Assembly (NCBI RefSeq): GCF_001641695.1
Contig: NZ_LSEF01000100.1
Span: forward strand, 129,071-163,430
DNA: 34,360 nt
Source of the DNA: Bradyrhizobium neotropicale
GTDB taxonomy: Bacteria > Pseudomonadota > Alphaproteobacteria > Rhizobiales > Xanthobacteraceae
Direction of reading: 5' to 3'
Shown here: in pieces, positions 33,874 to 34,360 of the stretch
Position numbering within the stretch: the stretch's first letter is position 1
How the letters are laid out: the number at the start of each line of letters is the position of its first letter
The notes under the pieces: model-generated
Told to the model about the DNA's origin: nothing
The model's input: only the letters and a program-made list of their open reading frames with translations
The model's database searches: none
Position numbers and translations under genes: made by a program

Positions 33874-34320
33874 ATGCAGCGCATTACAATCACGATCGAG
33901 GATGATCTCTTGGCGGAGATCGACGCGGCGGCGGAAGCGCGCGGCTACCAGAACCGCTCCGAGATCATCCGCGATCTCGCGCGCGCCGGGCTGCAACAGA
34001 CCAACGAAGACACCGCGCAGACCGGCCCGTGCGTTGCCGGCCTCGTCTATGTGTACGATCACGCCGCCCGCGATCTCTCAAAGCGCCTGGTGCAGGAATT
34101 CCACGGCCATCACGATCTCGCGCTGGCGACGCTGCATGTCCATCTCGACGACAACAACTGCATGGAGATGACGGCGCTGCGCGGCGACGCCGGCGAGGTC
34201 CGGCATTTCGCCGACCACATCATCGCCGAACGCGGCGTACGCTATGGGCGCGTGGTGATGATCCCGACCGGGGAGGGGAAGGCGGCGAAGGTGCGGAAGC
34301 ACGGACATCGGCATGAGTAG
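33874..34320 (+). CDS. nikR: Nickel-responsive regulator NikR
   Basis: Ribbon-helix-helix repressor (about residues 1-45, QRITITIEDDLLAEIDAAAE and YQNRSEIIRDL) joined to an ACT-like nickel-sensing domain. All four high-affinity Ni2+ ligands of E. coli NikR are matched with identical spacing: His77, His88, His90 and Cys96 in the segment EFHGHH...TLHVH...NNCME. The 148 residues fit, with a short His-rich basic tail (KVRKHGHRHE). The ATG follows GAGGGAG at 5-6 nt. It lies 57 bp after copA on the same strand, so may be co-transcribed; no nickel transporter is in the window and no GTATGA/TCATAC operator was seen in front of it. Confidence 0.95.
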   Translation: MQRITITIEDDLLAEIDAAAEARGYQNRSEIIRDLARAGLQQTNEDTAQTGPCVAGLVYVYDHAARDLSKRLVQEFHGHHDLALATLHVHLDDNNCMEMTALRGDAGEVRHFADHIIAERGVRYGRVVMIPTGEGKAAKVRKHGHRHE

Positions 34321-34325
34321 GTCTT

Positions 34326-34360
34326 CTCCCTCTCCCCGCCTGCGGGGAGAGGGTCGGGGT
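34326..34360. repeat. Palindromic repeat at right edge (cut by window)
   Basis: CTCTCCCCGCCTGCGGGGAGAG forms a 9-bp hairpin with a 4-nt loop directly after nikR, then GGTCGGGGT reaches the window end. Same family as at 12994-13128 and 21733-21906; it may also serve to end the copA-nikR transcript. Confidence 0.6.

Overview
The window looks like chromosomal DNA of a Bradyrhizobium-type alphaproteobacterium (Nitrobacteraceae). The basis is high G+C, the gene content (Hsp20 next to a DUF1150 gene, LptB with a long N-terminal extension, sigma-54 beside hpf and ptsN, IF-3 read from a non-ATG start) and many imperfect palindromic repeats of the kind common between genes in this group. No phage, transposon, CRISPR array or plasmid function was found. 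Most of it is ordinary core chromosome with some accessory genes.

Layout. (1) 1-873: 3' part of a UgpC-type sugar/glycerol-phosphate ABC ATPase. (2) 1121-1869: small heat-shock gene plus DUF1150 gene, closed by a strong terminator; the Hsp20 leader folds over its own Shine-Dalgarno. (3) 1975-8616, minus strand: rnd, lptC, lptA, lptB, rpoN, hpf, ptsN. This is the classic LPS-export / sigma-54 / nitrogen-PTS neighbourhood. (4) 8735-16148: a DPPR-synthase-like UbiA protein fused to a HAD-like domain, a divergent MFS transporter, tRNA-Leu(CAG), an NDUFA9-like Rossmann protein, dprE2-dprE1 and uppP. UbiA + DprE1 + DprE2 are the enzymes that make polyprenyl-phospho-D-arabinose, and UppP supplies polyprenyl phosphate, so this region probably provides a D-arabinosyl donor. 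(5) 16317-20850: a glutathione transferase, queG, a hotdog thioesterase-like protein, an NTF2-like protein and an alpha/beta hydrolase, separated by repeats. (6) 21103-27309: translation genes infC, rpmI, rplT, pheS and pheT, interrupted by two small predicted secreted proteins on the other strand. (7) 27320-30680: a TauE/SafE permease, a Tat-exported flavin amine oxidase and a YiiX-like permuted papain-fold protein. (8) 30956-34320: metal handling, with csoR divergent from a Cu+ P1B-ATPase that carries a 15-bp tandem repeat coding a His/Asp spacer, followed by nikR.

Points most worth a second look: the UbiA protein whose fused HAD domain has lost key phosphatase residues; a DprE1 with Ala at the position of the benzothiazinone-target Cys; the Hsp20 leader hairpin; an ATT start codon for infC; the in-frame minisatellite in copA; a terminator-like hairpin in the pheST leader; and the paired inverted repeats placed between convergent genes. 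All functional statements are by recognition of motifs and gene order; no database search was run.
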